From positions 124,001 through 188,000 of the forward strand of contig NZ_CAIJDP010000060.1 in the NCBI RefSeq assembly GCF_903819435.1: a stretch of DNA of 64,000 bases, in the 5' to 3' direction. The notes below the pieces were generated by a model that was given only the letters and a program-made list of their open reading frames with translations, was not told the origin of the DNA and ran no database searches. Shown here one piece after another: positions 54,775-61,821 of this stretch; positions within the stretch are counted from its first letter, which is position 1, and each line of letters starts with the position of its first letter. Made by a program: the position numbers and the translations under genes. This DNA comes from Flavobacterium salmonis (GTDB lineage Bacteria; Bacteroidota; Bacteroidia; Flavobacteriales; Flavobacteriaceae).

Positions 54775-55605
54775 ATGAACATTTTCAATAAAATAACTTT
54801 TTGTCTATTAAGCGTATCTTTTCTAATTACGAGCTGCTCAAATGATGATAAAAAAGCTGAACCAGAAAAAACTGAACCAGTTTGCCAAATAACGTCCTAT
54901 ACCGACCAATGGTTTATGGGAGAAAAATCAAGTAATAAAGTAGTAAGGAAATTTGTTTATGATGCTAAAGGCAGAGTAATAATTGCACCGGAGGGGAGTA
55001 CTCAAATTTCATTCGAATATTATGATGATCAGATAATTGTAAAATATTCTAATCCAGCACCTAATATAGTTACAGACTATTATACCTTGGATGCTGAGAA
55101 AAAAATTACGCATCTTGTAAGAAAAGCAATGAATTCCTTTAGAGGAGATACAGAAATAAAAGATTATGTAATTTTGGATTTTGAATATAATCAAGACAAA
55201 CAATTAACTGTAATTAAAGAAGGAAATAAAAAAGCCACTCTTACCTACTTAAATGGTAATTTAGTAGAAATGCATGATGGTTTGAATGGAGAAAATAAAA
55301 CATATAAATTTTCATATAATCTCGAAGAAGAGTATCAAAATTTATTTTTATTTTCACTTTCACCAATCTACCATTTAAACTCCTTACATCGCATTCCAAC
55401 TCCTAGCAATAATCCTATTGGAATGGGAGTGTTAACATCATCAGGATATTTTGGGAAATTGTCTAAAAATCAAATAAAATCCATTAATACTTATGAATTT
55501 TCCTATCGTAAAAATGAAAGCAAACAAACAATCGGTGTTGTAGAAAAGAATTCAGAAGAATCAATTGACTATACAGAATACAATTTTGAATACTTATGTA
55601 AGTAA
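54775..55605 (+). CDS. Unknown lipoprotein with YD-like strand repeats (DUF4595-like)
   Basis: A 276-residue lipoprotein (signal ends LITSC). The body has repeated strand-turn-strand units of the kind FVYDAKGRV, YTLDAEKKI, FEYNQDKQL and FSYNLEEEY. Such Y/F-x-x-[DN]-x-x-G/K repeats occur in DUF4595-type Bacteroidota lipoproteins and in YD-repeat proteins. It starts 6 bases after MbnP copy 3 and is surely cotranscribed, yet nothing in it suggests metal binding. Family placement is by pattern only. Confidence 0.65.
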   Translation: MNIFNKITFCLLSVSFLITSCSNDDKKAEPEKTEPVCQITSYTDQWFMGEKSSNKVVRKFVYDAKGRVIIAPEGSTQISFEYYDDQIIVKYSNPAPNIVTDYYTLDAEKKITHLVRKAMNSFRGDTEIKDYVILDFEYNQDKQLTVIKEGNKKATLTYLNGNLVEMHDGLNGENKTYKFSYNLEEEYQNLFLFSLSPIYHLNSLHRIPTPSNNPIGMGVLTSSGYFGKLSKNQIKSINTYEFSYRKNESKQTIGVVEKNSEESIDYTEYNFEYLCK

Positions 55606-55749
55606 ATGACTAAAAATAGCATTTGCGACAGGATCTTCTTTTTTTTTATGTTACTCCAGTAATAATGATTTTATTGATTCAAAAAAACTACTGAACGATT
55701 TTTGTTTCCGAATGACTTTGAAATTTTCATAATAGAATGGCATTAAATT

Positions 55750-55791
55750 AAAAAAAAAACGGGACGGAATAGCTTAAAAAGCCAACCGTCC
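55750..55791 (-). terminator. Terminator of the SnoaL-like operon
   Basis: On the minus strand GGACGG (55786-55791) can pair with CCGTCC (55762-55767), with an inner GGCTTTTTAAGCT match, and the stem is followed by a run of nine or ten T residues. It lies 25-65 bases beyond the stop of the 55816 gene. Confidence 0.75.
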
Positions 55792-55815
55792 TTGTTTAAA
55801 TATTACAGGTTTTGA

Positions 55816-56202
55816 TTAACCCCAAAACTCATTTTCTGCAGCTTGGTTTTCTGAAAACAGCCAAACCTGAATAATTTTTTCATTTACAACTTCAAACAAA
55901 TCGACACCATTCATGTCAACTGTTTTCTCGCCAATTTTACCACTGAAATGAACCGGGAAGGAAACTAAATTTCCGTTAGCCATCAAAGTGCCTGTAGGCT
56001 CTATAACCAATGAACCCTGCGTTGCACCCATCATATCACCAAGCATTTTTCCAATGGATTCAAGACCTGTTTTTGTTCCGGCAAACTGATGATCACCGGG
56101 CTGGTGCCATTTTGCATCTGGACTGAAATGTGAAAATGCTGTTGGAATGTCTCCTTGTGAAAGGGCTACTGAATAAGCTGTTACTACTTCTATTGCTGTC
56201 AT
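55816..56202 (-). CDS. SnoaL/NTF2-like protein, copy 1
   Basis: A 128-residue protein of the NTF2-like fold. It starts with helix VVTAYSVALSQGDIPTAFSHF, then strand AKWHQPGDHQFAGTKTG, and ends with the sheet GVDLFEVVNEKIIQVWLFSEN. This is the SnoaL-like arrangement used by small cyclases, isomerases and binding proteins. It is about 45 per cent alike by eye to the next gene upstream (56461), and the two also share the bases TTAAATATTACAGG directly after their stops, so they arose by a recent tandem duplication. Function unknown. Confidence 0.82.
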   Translation of the reverse strand: MTAIEVVTAYSVALSQGDIPTAFSHFSPDAKWHQPGDHQFAGTKTGLESIGKMLGDMMGATQGSLVIEPTGTLMANGNLVSFPVHFSGKIGEKTVDMNGVDLFEVVNEKIIQVWLFSENQAAENEFWG

Positions 56203-56460
56203 AATTTAATTGTTTTTAAAGTTATTTAATTGTCACTTTTATTGAAAAATTTCACTAAAAAGTACTTAAGAATTGGATTATTGAAAATAATAACTATTCA
56301 ATATTTCTTTATTTACTTTTACGTTGAGTTATATAAAAATAATGTATTTTATCTACTATTTTCTCCCTTTGATAAGAAAACAGCGTTATTAAAACGTAAA
56401 GTTTAAAAACAGGAACGATTTAGTTTAAATACTAATCATCCTGCTTAAATATTACAGGCT

Positions 56461-56850
56461 CTACTTTCCAAAGAAATCATCATCTATTTGTTGGTCATCT
56501 GAAAATGTCCAAACATGAACAATCTTTCCTTCTTTGACCTGAAAAAGATCCATCCCTCCCAAATCCATCGTTTTCGTTTCTTTTTTAGCTGTAAACCAAA
56601 CAGGAACGGATACCAAATCACCGCTTTCCAGCATTGCTCCATTCGGTTTCACAACCATATTACCAGATGTATCGGTCATAATACCCTCAAGCATTTGGAA
56701 AATTTCACCAAGATTATTTTTTAAACCAGAAAATTTATTATTTCCTGGCTGGTACCATTTGGTTTGAGATGTAAAGTTGGAAAATGCTTTTTCAATTTCG
56801 CCATTTGCCAATGCCTCGAAATAGGCTGCTACAATTTCTTTTGATCCCAT
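56461..56850 (-). CDS. SnoaL/NTF2-like protein, copy 2
   Basis: A 129-residue NTF2-fold protein with the same landmarks as copy 1: VAAYFEALANGEIEKAFSNF, TKWYQPGNNKFSGLKNN and GMDLFQVKEGKIVHVWTFSDD. It lies 15 bases from the NmrA-family reductase gene on the same strand, so it is the second gene of that transcript, and copy 1 follows after about 260 bases. NTF2-like proteins often act with small-molecule-modifying oxidoreductases, which fits the neighbour. No specific substrate is evident. Confidence 0.82.
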   Translation of the reverse strand: MGSKEIVAAYFEALANGEIEKAFSNFTSQTKWYQPGNNKFSGLKNNLGEIFQMLEGIMTDTSGNMVVKPNGAMLESGDLVSVPVWFTAKKETKTMDLGGMDLFQVKEGKIVHVWTFSDDQQIDDDFFGK

Positions 56851-56865
56851 AGATTATAAATTCAC

Positions 56866-57762
56866 TTATTTAATGAAATAAGATTTGTTCTCGCTTGCCC
56901 ATTGTGCTAACGAAGTCATTTGAACAGGAAGTACTTCCAAAATTTCGTTCATTTTAGGATTAAATTTTGAAGGATATTCTGATGCGTTTTGAAGCATTTC
57001 ATAGTAAGCTGCAACACTTGACGCTCCTGCTTCTCCTACAAATGGTTTTAATATATCTCCAAATTCTTGTGGTTTTTGTGGATAATAAACGATTTGCTGC
57101 TCAACACCTTTAGAAAATTGTGCTGCGGTATCATTTCCTTTTAGATTATCTAAACCGCTAATTTTAAATGAATCTGCTTTTAAATCATTGTTGTAAATCG
57201 CTTCAACAACAAAAGCACTTACATCTCTTGATGCAATCCAGCCAATTGGCATTGTTTCAGGCGTTGGGTAAGCCAATTTTTTCTCATTTGTTATAAATGG
57301 CGCGCAAAAAGGGCCCATCATATTTTCCATATAAATGGTAGGCTGAATGATTACATAATCCAAACCGCTGTTTTTTAAATAATCAAGAACATCCAATTTG
57401 ACATCATCTACCGGAGAACCTACTTTTTGTGCTTCTAACCAGCCACTTGTATTCCAAACGAGTTTCTTTACACCATTTGCTTTAGCAGCATCAATCACAT
57501 TTTTGGAATATTGTAATCCATCAAATGGATTCGGCAATGAAACCGGAATCATAAAAGCAATTGCATCAACGCCTTTGGTAATTTCCATCATTTTAGCTGC
57601 GCTATCCAAATTTGCCAGTACGGGTGTTGCACCTGCCTGAGCTAATTTTTCAAAACTTCTCTCTGAACTGGTCGCAGCGATTACCTCTGCTCCTTTTTTC
57701 TTTGCTTCTCCTATTACATTAAATTGTTGTGAGCCTGTAGCTCCAAATACTAAAATTTTCAT
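56866..57762 (-). CDS. NmrA/atypical SDR family NAD(P)-binding protein
   Basis: A 298-residue Rossmann-fold protein. The dinucleotide loop is VFGATGSQQFNVIGEAKKKG (G-x-x-G-x-x-x-x-x form, with Q-Q-F in the usual G-x position), followed by VIAATSSERSFEKLAQAGA. DYVIIQPTIYMENMMG supplies the equivalent of the catalytic region without the Tyr-x3-Lys of classical SDRs, as in NmrA proteins, which often sense NADP or reduce quinones. It is the first gene of a three-gene transcript and divergent from HxlR, so HxlR is its likely regulator. Confidence 0.86.
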   Translation of the reverse strand: MKILVFGATGSQQFNVIGEAKKKGAEVIAATSSERSFEKLAQAGATPVLANLDSAAKMMEITKGVDAIAFMIPVSLPNPFDGLQYSKNVIDAAKANGVKKLVWNTSGWLEAQKVGSPVDDVKLDVLDYLKNSGLDYVIIQPTIYMENMMGPFCAPFITNEKKLAYPTPETMPIGWIASRDVSAFVVEAIYNNDLKADSFKISGLDNLKGNDTAAQFSKGVEQQIVYYPQKPQEFGDILKPFVGEAGASSVAAYYEMLQNASEYPSKFNPKMNEILEVLPVQMTSLAQWASENKSYFIK

Positions 57763-57835
57763 ATTTTTTATTTTTTTTATTTAATTTTAAAAAAAGTGTC
57801 TTTTTTATAGAATTTCTTTGTTTTTTCGAATAAAA

Positions 57836-57873
57836 CTTGTACAAAATTACAAAAATACATACTTTTGCACAAG
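57836..57873 (+). promoter_or_regulatory. Promoter of the HxlR gene overlapped by an inverted repeat (candidate operator)
   Basis: TACTTTTG at 57860-57867 fits the Bacteroidota -7 box TAnnTTTG, with TTG 20 bases upstream. CTTGTACAAAA (57836-57846) and TTTTGCACAAG (57863-57873) are inverted copies with one mismatch, covering both promoter boxes. The region separates NmrA and hxlR, so HxlR binding here could control both. Confidence 0.6.
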
Positions 57874-57925
57874 TACTTACCTGTTAGTTGGGTACATACC
57901 AAATGGTTAGAATAATTGAATATCA

Positions 57926-58258
57926 ATGGAAAAAAAAATAAAAATAAATTCTCCTTGTGATGAAAGATGTCCTGTAAAAGCCTCTTTATCCCTTTTAAGC
58001 GGTAAATGGACACTGATGATATTGTTTCAAATCAACGATAAAGCGGTGCGATATGGTGAACTGAAAAGAGCCGTTACAGGCATTAGCGAAAAAATGCTCA
58101 TCCAAGAATTGAACATGCTTGTTGAGAATAAACTGGTCAGTAAAAAAGTATTTCCCCAGATCCCTCCAAAAGTGGAGTACCGGCTCACTGAATTAGGATT
58201 GAAGACTTTGCCCATCGTTGATCAGCTGGCTCAATTCGGACTTGAAAATTTAGTTTGA
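57926..58258 (+). CDS. HxlR family transcriptional regulator
   Basis: A 110-residue winged-helix protein. The HxlR pattern is CDERCPVKASLSLLSGKWT, then RYGELKRAVTGISEKMLIQEL for the helix-turn-helix and KKVFPQIPPKVEYRLTELG for the wing. Cys-11 and Cys-15 near the N-terminus are the kind of redox- or aldehyde-sensing cysteines seen in this family. It is divergent from the NmrA/SnoaL genes, which are the probable targets, through the shared 160-base region. Confidence 0.9.
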   Translation: MEKKIKINSPCDERCPVKASLSLLSGKWTLMILFQINDKAVRYGELKRAVTGISEKMLIQELNMLVENKLVSKKVFPQIPPKVEYRLTELGLKTLPIVDQLAQFGLENLV

Positions 58259-58352
58259 TGAACTTTTTATATTGATTTATAATAAAGAAAAATTAATTGT
58301 AATGACATCAAAGCCCTTAAGGAAATATCGATAAGAAGTCAATGCATATCCA

Positions 58353-58383
58353 TAAAAAAGCCTGCAAAATAGTATTTGCAGGC
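58353..58383 (-). terminator. Terminator between HxlR and the 58470 gene
   Basis: GCCTGCAAA (58360-58368) pairs with TTTGCAGGC (58375-58383) in a perfect 9-base-pair stem. On the minus strand it is followed by CTTTTTT, so it ends the leftward 58470 gene; on the plus strand the T run is poor. Confidence 0.75.
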
Positions 58384-58469
58384 TTTGTCACTTTGAAACC
58401 CTGTGGTGAAAAAATTATTGAATTCGGCTACTGCCTGTCGGAAAAAAATCGAAACAATTCTATTTAAAA

Positions 58470-59291
58470 TTAAAATCCCAATTCAACCCCCATCCTATTT
58501 ATTAATTTTTCACTTGTAGAATACGGAAATTTATTTACCGATGCGTAAAATGGTATTTTTTTTAGGTTGTCTTTTAGAGTTTTCAAATCAGAATCACATA
58601 ACAGGGCCAAATCACTTTTACTGAAATTGACACCTTTTTCCAATCTTTTAAAATATTTGTCTTGATCCCTATTCAAATCCAGATTTTCCTCCGCCTTTAA
58701 AAAGAACGCTTCAAAAATCTCTATGTACTCGTTTATGGTAATCTTTCTATCTTTTCTAACAAATCTATCGTCAAAATGAATTTCAAGCCATTTTGTTAAA
58801 GTTCTCTTGTTAGATTCAAATTCTTTAGCGATAGATTCTTTAGTCATATAAACTATTTTTTTGGTAAGTTCTTTACTTTCTTCTCTGGTTTTACTCTCTA
58901 AATCAATGTCAAATAAAGTCTTAAGATGATATATTGCCAATGGTTTGTATATCTCCACCATCTTTTTAAAACCCTCATGATCCGTAATTAGGTTACATAA
59001 TCCATCCGTGTCCTCATGCATCTTAGAGGTAGTTTTAATCACTTCTGTAATATTGTTAAATTGTATTCTTTCTAATACTTTTGAGAAAAAATCTAAATTA
59101 GTTTCAATTTTCAGAATTTTCAAAATTCCCTCTTCATACTTTGATTGTTGTTTCAGTTCAGTAAATCGGGATATTAATTCTTTTTCACCTCCATAGAACA
59201 TGACAAAGAAATTATTTGTCATTTCCTGTTGTTTTTCAAAGGACAGCTTATTATAATTTTCAAAATAATTATCTGAGAATTTATTTAACAT
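58470..59291 (-). CDS. Unknown protein (273 aa)
   Basis: A soluble, highly charged, helical protein without signal peptide. Landmarks are FFVMFYGGEKELISRFTEL near residue 30, a long helical middle with LTKKIVYMTKESIAKEFESNKRTLTKWLE, which has the spacing of a helix-turn-helix (about 150-170), and a C-terminal NRMGVELGF. I do not recognise the family. It stands alone between convergent HxlR and a small gene, with its own terminator. A DNA-binding role is possible but unsupported by clear signature. Confidence 0.6.
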   Translation of the reverse strand: MLNKFSDNYFENYNKLSFEKQQEMTNNFFVMFYGGEKELISRFTELKQQSKYEEGILKILKIETNLDFFSKVLERIQFNNITEVIKTTSKMHEDTDGLCNLITDHEGFKKMVEIYKPLAIYHLKTLFDIDLESKTREESKELTKKIVYMTKESIAKEFESNKRTLTKWLEIHFDDRFVRKDRKITINEYIEIFEAFFLKAEENLDLNRDQDKYFKRLEKGVNFSKSDLALLCDSDLKTLKDNLKKIPFYASVNKFPYSTSEKLINRMGVELGF

Positions 59292-59397
59292 AAAGATGGT
59301 TTTCTAAAACTTGTAAAAAGAAGAAGATCTAAAAATAGTAAATTATATCAAGGCCTGATGATAGAAGTTTGAAATAAATCATGAAACTATTTTGCAC

Positions 59398-59580
59398 TTA
59401 ATTATGATTAAATTCCCAATCATCACCAAAAGCATCCTGATCCCAATCGCAATGCTCGTTTTTTTTCACATTTACTTTTGCATTATTTTTTTCACGCGAG
59501 TTACGATATTCCCTGTTATTGGGATTTAATTGATTCGACCTATTCTCTATTGATTTTTGTTTAACCTGATTTGTTTTCAT
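59398..59580 (-). CDS. Small polar protein with acidic Trp-containing tail
   Basis: From the ATG at 59580 (MKTNQVKQKSIENR) the product has 60 residues. It is extremely polar (N, K, E, R), contains QLNPNNREYRNSR and ends with CDWDQDAFGDDWEFNHN. The upstream part of the longer frame starting at 59652 reads as an unlikely hydrophobic stretch and I leave it out. Small disordered proteins ending in such acidic Trp patches are frequent in flavobacteria; no role is known. Confidence 0.55.
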   Translation of the reverse strand: MKTNQVKQKSIENRSNQLNPNNREYRNSREKNNAKVNVKKNEHCDWDQDAFGDDWEFNHN

Positions 59581-59904
59581 TTTTTTTTGACATTTATAAG
59601 TTTCGTATTTCAAAAGTAAGACAAAGAAAAAACACCAATCTAAATTCTGCACGATAAGTCTATTTGTCCAGAGTGTGGAGTACAGAAAACCAAATTACCT
59701 GACAAGAATTATTTATACATTTAAAGCAAGCTAACCATGTGCATCATTTTAATATCAAGGAAGAGCATTGCCGAAATTTATATAAAGACTACTATTTTCA
59801 TAATCCAATTACTTTAGTACTAAAATTTGCATTAATTAATTATGTAATTTTGTTATTAGTGATCAGAACTATATATTTTTGTAAAAACAAGTTATCTCTC
59901 TCTA
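59581..59904. promoter_or_regulatory. Intergenic region with sigma-gene promoter and zinc-ribbon relic
   Basis: TATTTTTG at 59874-59881 fits the TAnnTTTG box with TTTG at 59849-59852, giving a short leader to the TTG start of the sigma gene at 59905. Around 59663-59722 the plus strand has an open stretch reading CPECGVQKTKLP, a C-x2-C zinc-ribbon end without a start, probably a gene relic. Confidence 0.45.
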
Positions 59905-60447
59905 TTGGAATTTTCTCAAACAGCACTTCTTAAAAGTGATTTAAAAAATATATTCGACGCCTATTATGAATCCCTTGTTTCGTATGGCTGCCGGTTTTTA
60001 TCATTGAGGGATGAGTGTGAAGATTTAGTTCAGGATATTTTTGTTGAGTTATGGGAAAAGGAACTTGCTTTTCCTGATGAGATATCATTGAAAGTTTATT
60101 TATACAAAGTAACACGTAATAAATGTTTTAACTTCATTAAACACAGCAAAGTAAAAGATAAATATACAGCCGGCATTATACAATCACTGGAAGACGATAG
60201 TTTATTCTTAGAACAAATTATGGAAGAAGAAATAGTAAGACAGCTTCATAAAGCCATTGAATTGCTTCCGGACCGTAAAAAAGAAATTATAAAGATGAGC
60301 CTTATCGGGCTTAAAAATACTGAAATTGCCGAAGCGCTAAATATAAAACTTCAAACTGTTAAAACCTTAAAATCGCAATCTTACGCTATTTTAAGAAGTC
60401 AGTTTAAGGATCTGGAAACGTTATTATATTTCCTGATTGCGCAATAA
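59905..60447 (+). CDS. ECF-type RNA polymerase sigma factor
   Basis: A 180-residue sigma-70 factor of the ECF (Bacteroidota SusC/FecR-linked) group. Region 2 contains DECEDLVQDIFVELWEKE and the -10-binding segment VTRNKCFNFIKH; region 4 contains IELLPDRKKEIIKMSLIGLKN followed by AEALNIKLQTVKTLKSQ for -35 recognition. The start is a TTG at 59905, because no in-frame ATG precedes region 2 and a promoter lies 25 bases upstream. FecR and a SusC-type receptor follow, so this sigma factor is released by FecR on signal from the receptor. Confidence 0.92.
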   Translation: MEFSQTALLKSDLKNIFDAYYESLVSYGCRFLSLRDECEDLVQDIFVELWEKELAFPDEISLKVYLYKVTRNKCFNFIKHSKVKDKYTAGIIQSLEDDSLFLEQIMEEEIVRQLHKAIELLPDRKKEIIKMSLIGLKNTEIAEALNIKLQTVKTLKSQSYAILRSQFKDLETLLYFLIAQ

Positions 60448-60559
60448 TCTGTAAGTATTTACGTGGTTTTAACGAAAAAATCACTTTTTATTAAAAAAAA
60501 ATCACTTTTCGATAGTACCTTTTCATTTCTTAGTTGTTCTATATAAAAGCACTAATAGA

Positions 60560-61726
60560 ATGAAAAATATTTTCAATATATCCAAACTGATTATTAAAAA
60601 GAAATTGAAAATTTTAAACGATGAAGAAAAGTCACGTTTGAAATTATTCAAAGAGGAATATCCATTTGTGAAATCTGTCGATTTTCAAAAGATTGTCCAA
60701 AAAATCAGCGACTATTCTTTAATCAATAAAGATAGAGCATGGAAAGCCATTCTGGAAAAATCAAATAAACAAGAGAATAAACCTTCGGTTATTTCAATCA
60801 ACAGATCGTGGTATAAGTATGCGGCAGCGGCTTCTTTGTTTTTTTTATTTTCGATTTCCTATTTGTTTTTTTTCAATAAAGAAACTTCCTCAAAAAATCC
60901 TGTTGTGGTCAATGCTGCTATTGAAATAGGAAACAGCAAAGCAACATTAACATTAGAAGATGGTTCTAAAATAGCTTTAGAAAAAGGAACTAATTACACC
61001 ACAAACAACGTAAGTAGTAACGGGGAACATATTATATACGATTCGAAACGTAATTCAGGCTCAACAGCAATAGGATCCAATTTTTTAACGATTCCCAGAG
61101 GAGGGCAGTTTTTTATACAACTGGCTGACGGAACCAAGGTCTGGCTGAATTCAGAATCTCAATTAAAATATCCCGTTGCATTTATTGATGGCGAAGTGAG
61201 AAAGGTAGAATTAGTTTACGGAGAAGCCTATTTTGAGGTTTCTCCAAGCACTGCGCACAAAGGTTCAAAATTTGAAGTTTTTACCAAAAAACAAACTGTA
61301 GAGGTTATTGGAACGCAATTTAATATCAAAGCTTATCATGAGGAAAAGAATATCTACACGACACTGCTAGAAGGAAAAGTAACCGTAAATATTGCAGGTC
61401 AAAAACATCTGCTAATTCCTAAAGAGCAATCTAATTTTGATCTTACTGATAACCAAGTAAAAATTTATAAAGCAGATGTTTACAGCTCTGTTGCATGGAA
61501 AGAAGGACTATTCAGTTTTAACAATATGTCTCTTAAAGATATAATGAAAGTATTATCCCGCTGGTACAATGTCGATGTAACATTTGAAAATGCGAAACTT
61601 GAAAACGTAAAATTTAATGGCGTTTTGAGAAAAGACCAGGATTTAAAAGAAATATTAACAACCATAAAAACAACCAAATTTATCAATGCCTATGAAATAA
61701 AAAACAGACAAATTATTATAAAATAA
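60560..61726 (+). CDS. FecR family anti-sigma/sigma regulator
   Basis: A 388-residue inner-membrane protein. A short cytoplasmic N-terminus precedes one membrane helix (about 91-112, AAAASLFFLFSISYLFFF). The periplasmic part has the FecR domain (about 180-280; YPVAFIDGEVRKVELVYGEAYFEV) and a C-terminal DUF4974 with VAWKEGLFSFNNMSLKDIMKVL and WYNVDVTFENAKLENVKFNG. It transmits the state of the outer-membrane receptor to the sigma factor 112 bases upstream and is followed by the receptor gene 95 bases downstream. Identity is certain. Confidence 0.93.
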   Translation: MKNIFNISKLIIKKKLKILNDEEKSRLKLFKEEYPFVKSVDFQKIVQKISDYSLINKDRAWKAILEKSNKQENKPSVISINRSWYKYAAAASLFFLFSISYLFFFNKETSSKNPVVVNAAIEIGNSKATLTLEDGSKIALEKGTNYTTNNVSSNGEHIIYDSKRNSGSTAIGSNFLTIPRGGQFFIQLADGTKVWLNSESQLKYPVAFIDGEVRKVELVYGEAYFEVSPSTAHKGSKFEVFTKKQTVEVIGTQFNIKAYHEEKNIYTTLLEGKVTVNIAGQKHLLIPKEQSNFDLTDNQVKIYKADVYSSVAWKEGLFSFNNMSLKDIMKVLSRWYNVDVTFENAKLENVKFNGVLRKDQDLKEILTTIKTTKFINAYEIKNRQIIIK

Positions 61727-61821
61727 AAAGGGAATAAAGTCACGACCTCTCACAGTAATGTACTTTATCCCTCCTATGATGTCACCTAATTAAAAAATTT
61801 AACTAACCAACATTCAAATTT

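Noticed and set aside
59398-59652. Long form of the small polar protein
   Set aside because: The added N-terminal part is hydrophobic low-complexity sequence unlike the rest, and the internal ATG at 59580 gives a coherent protein.
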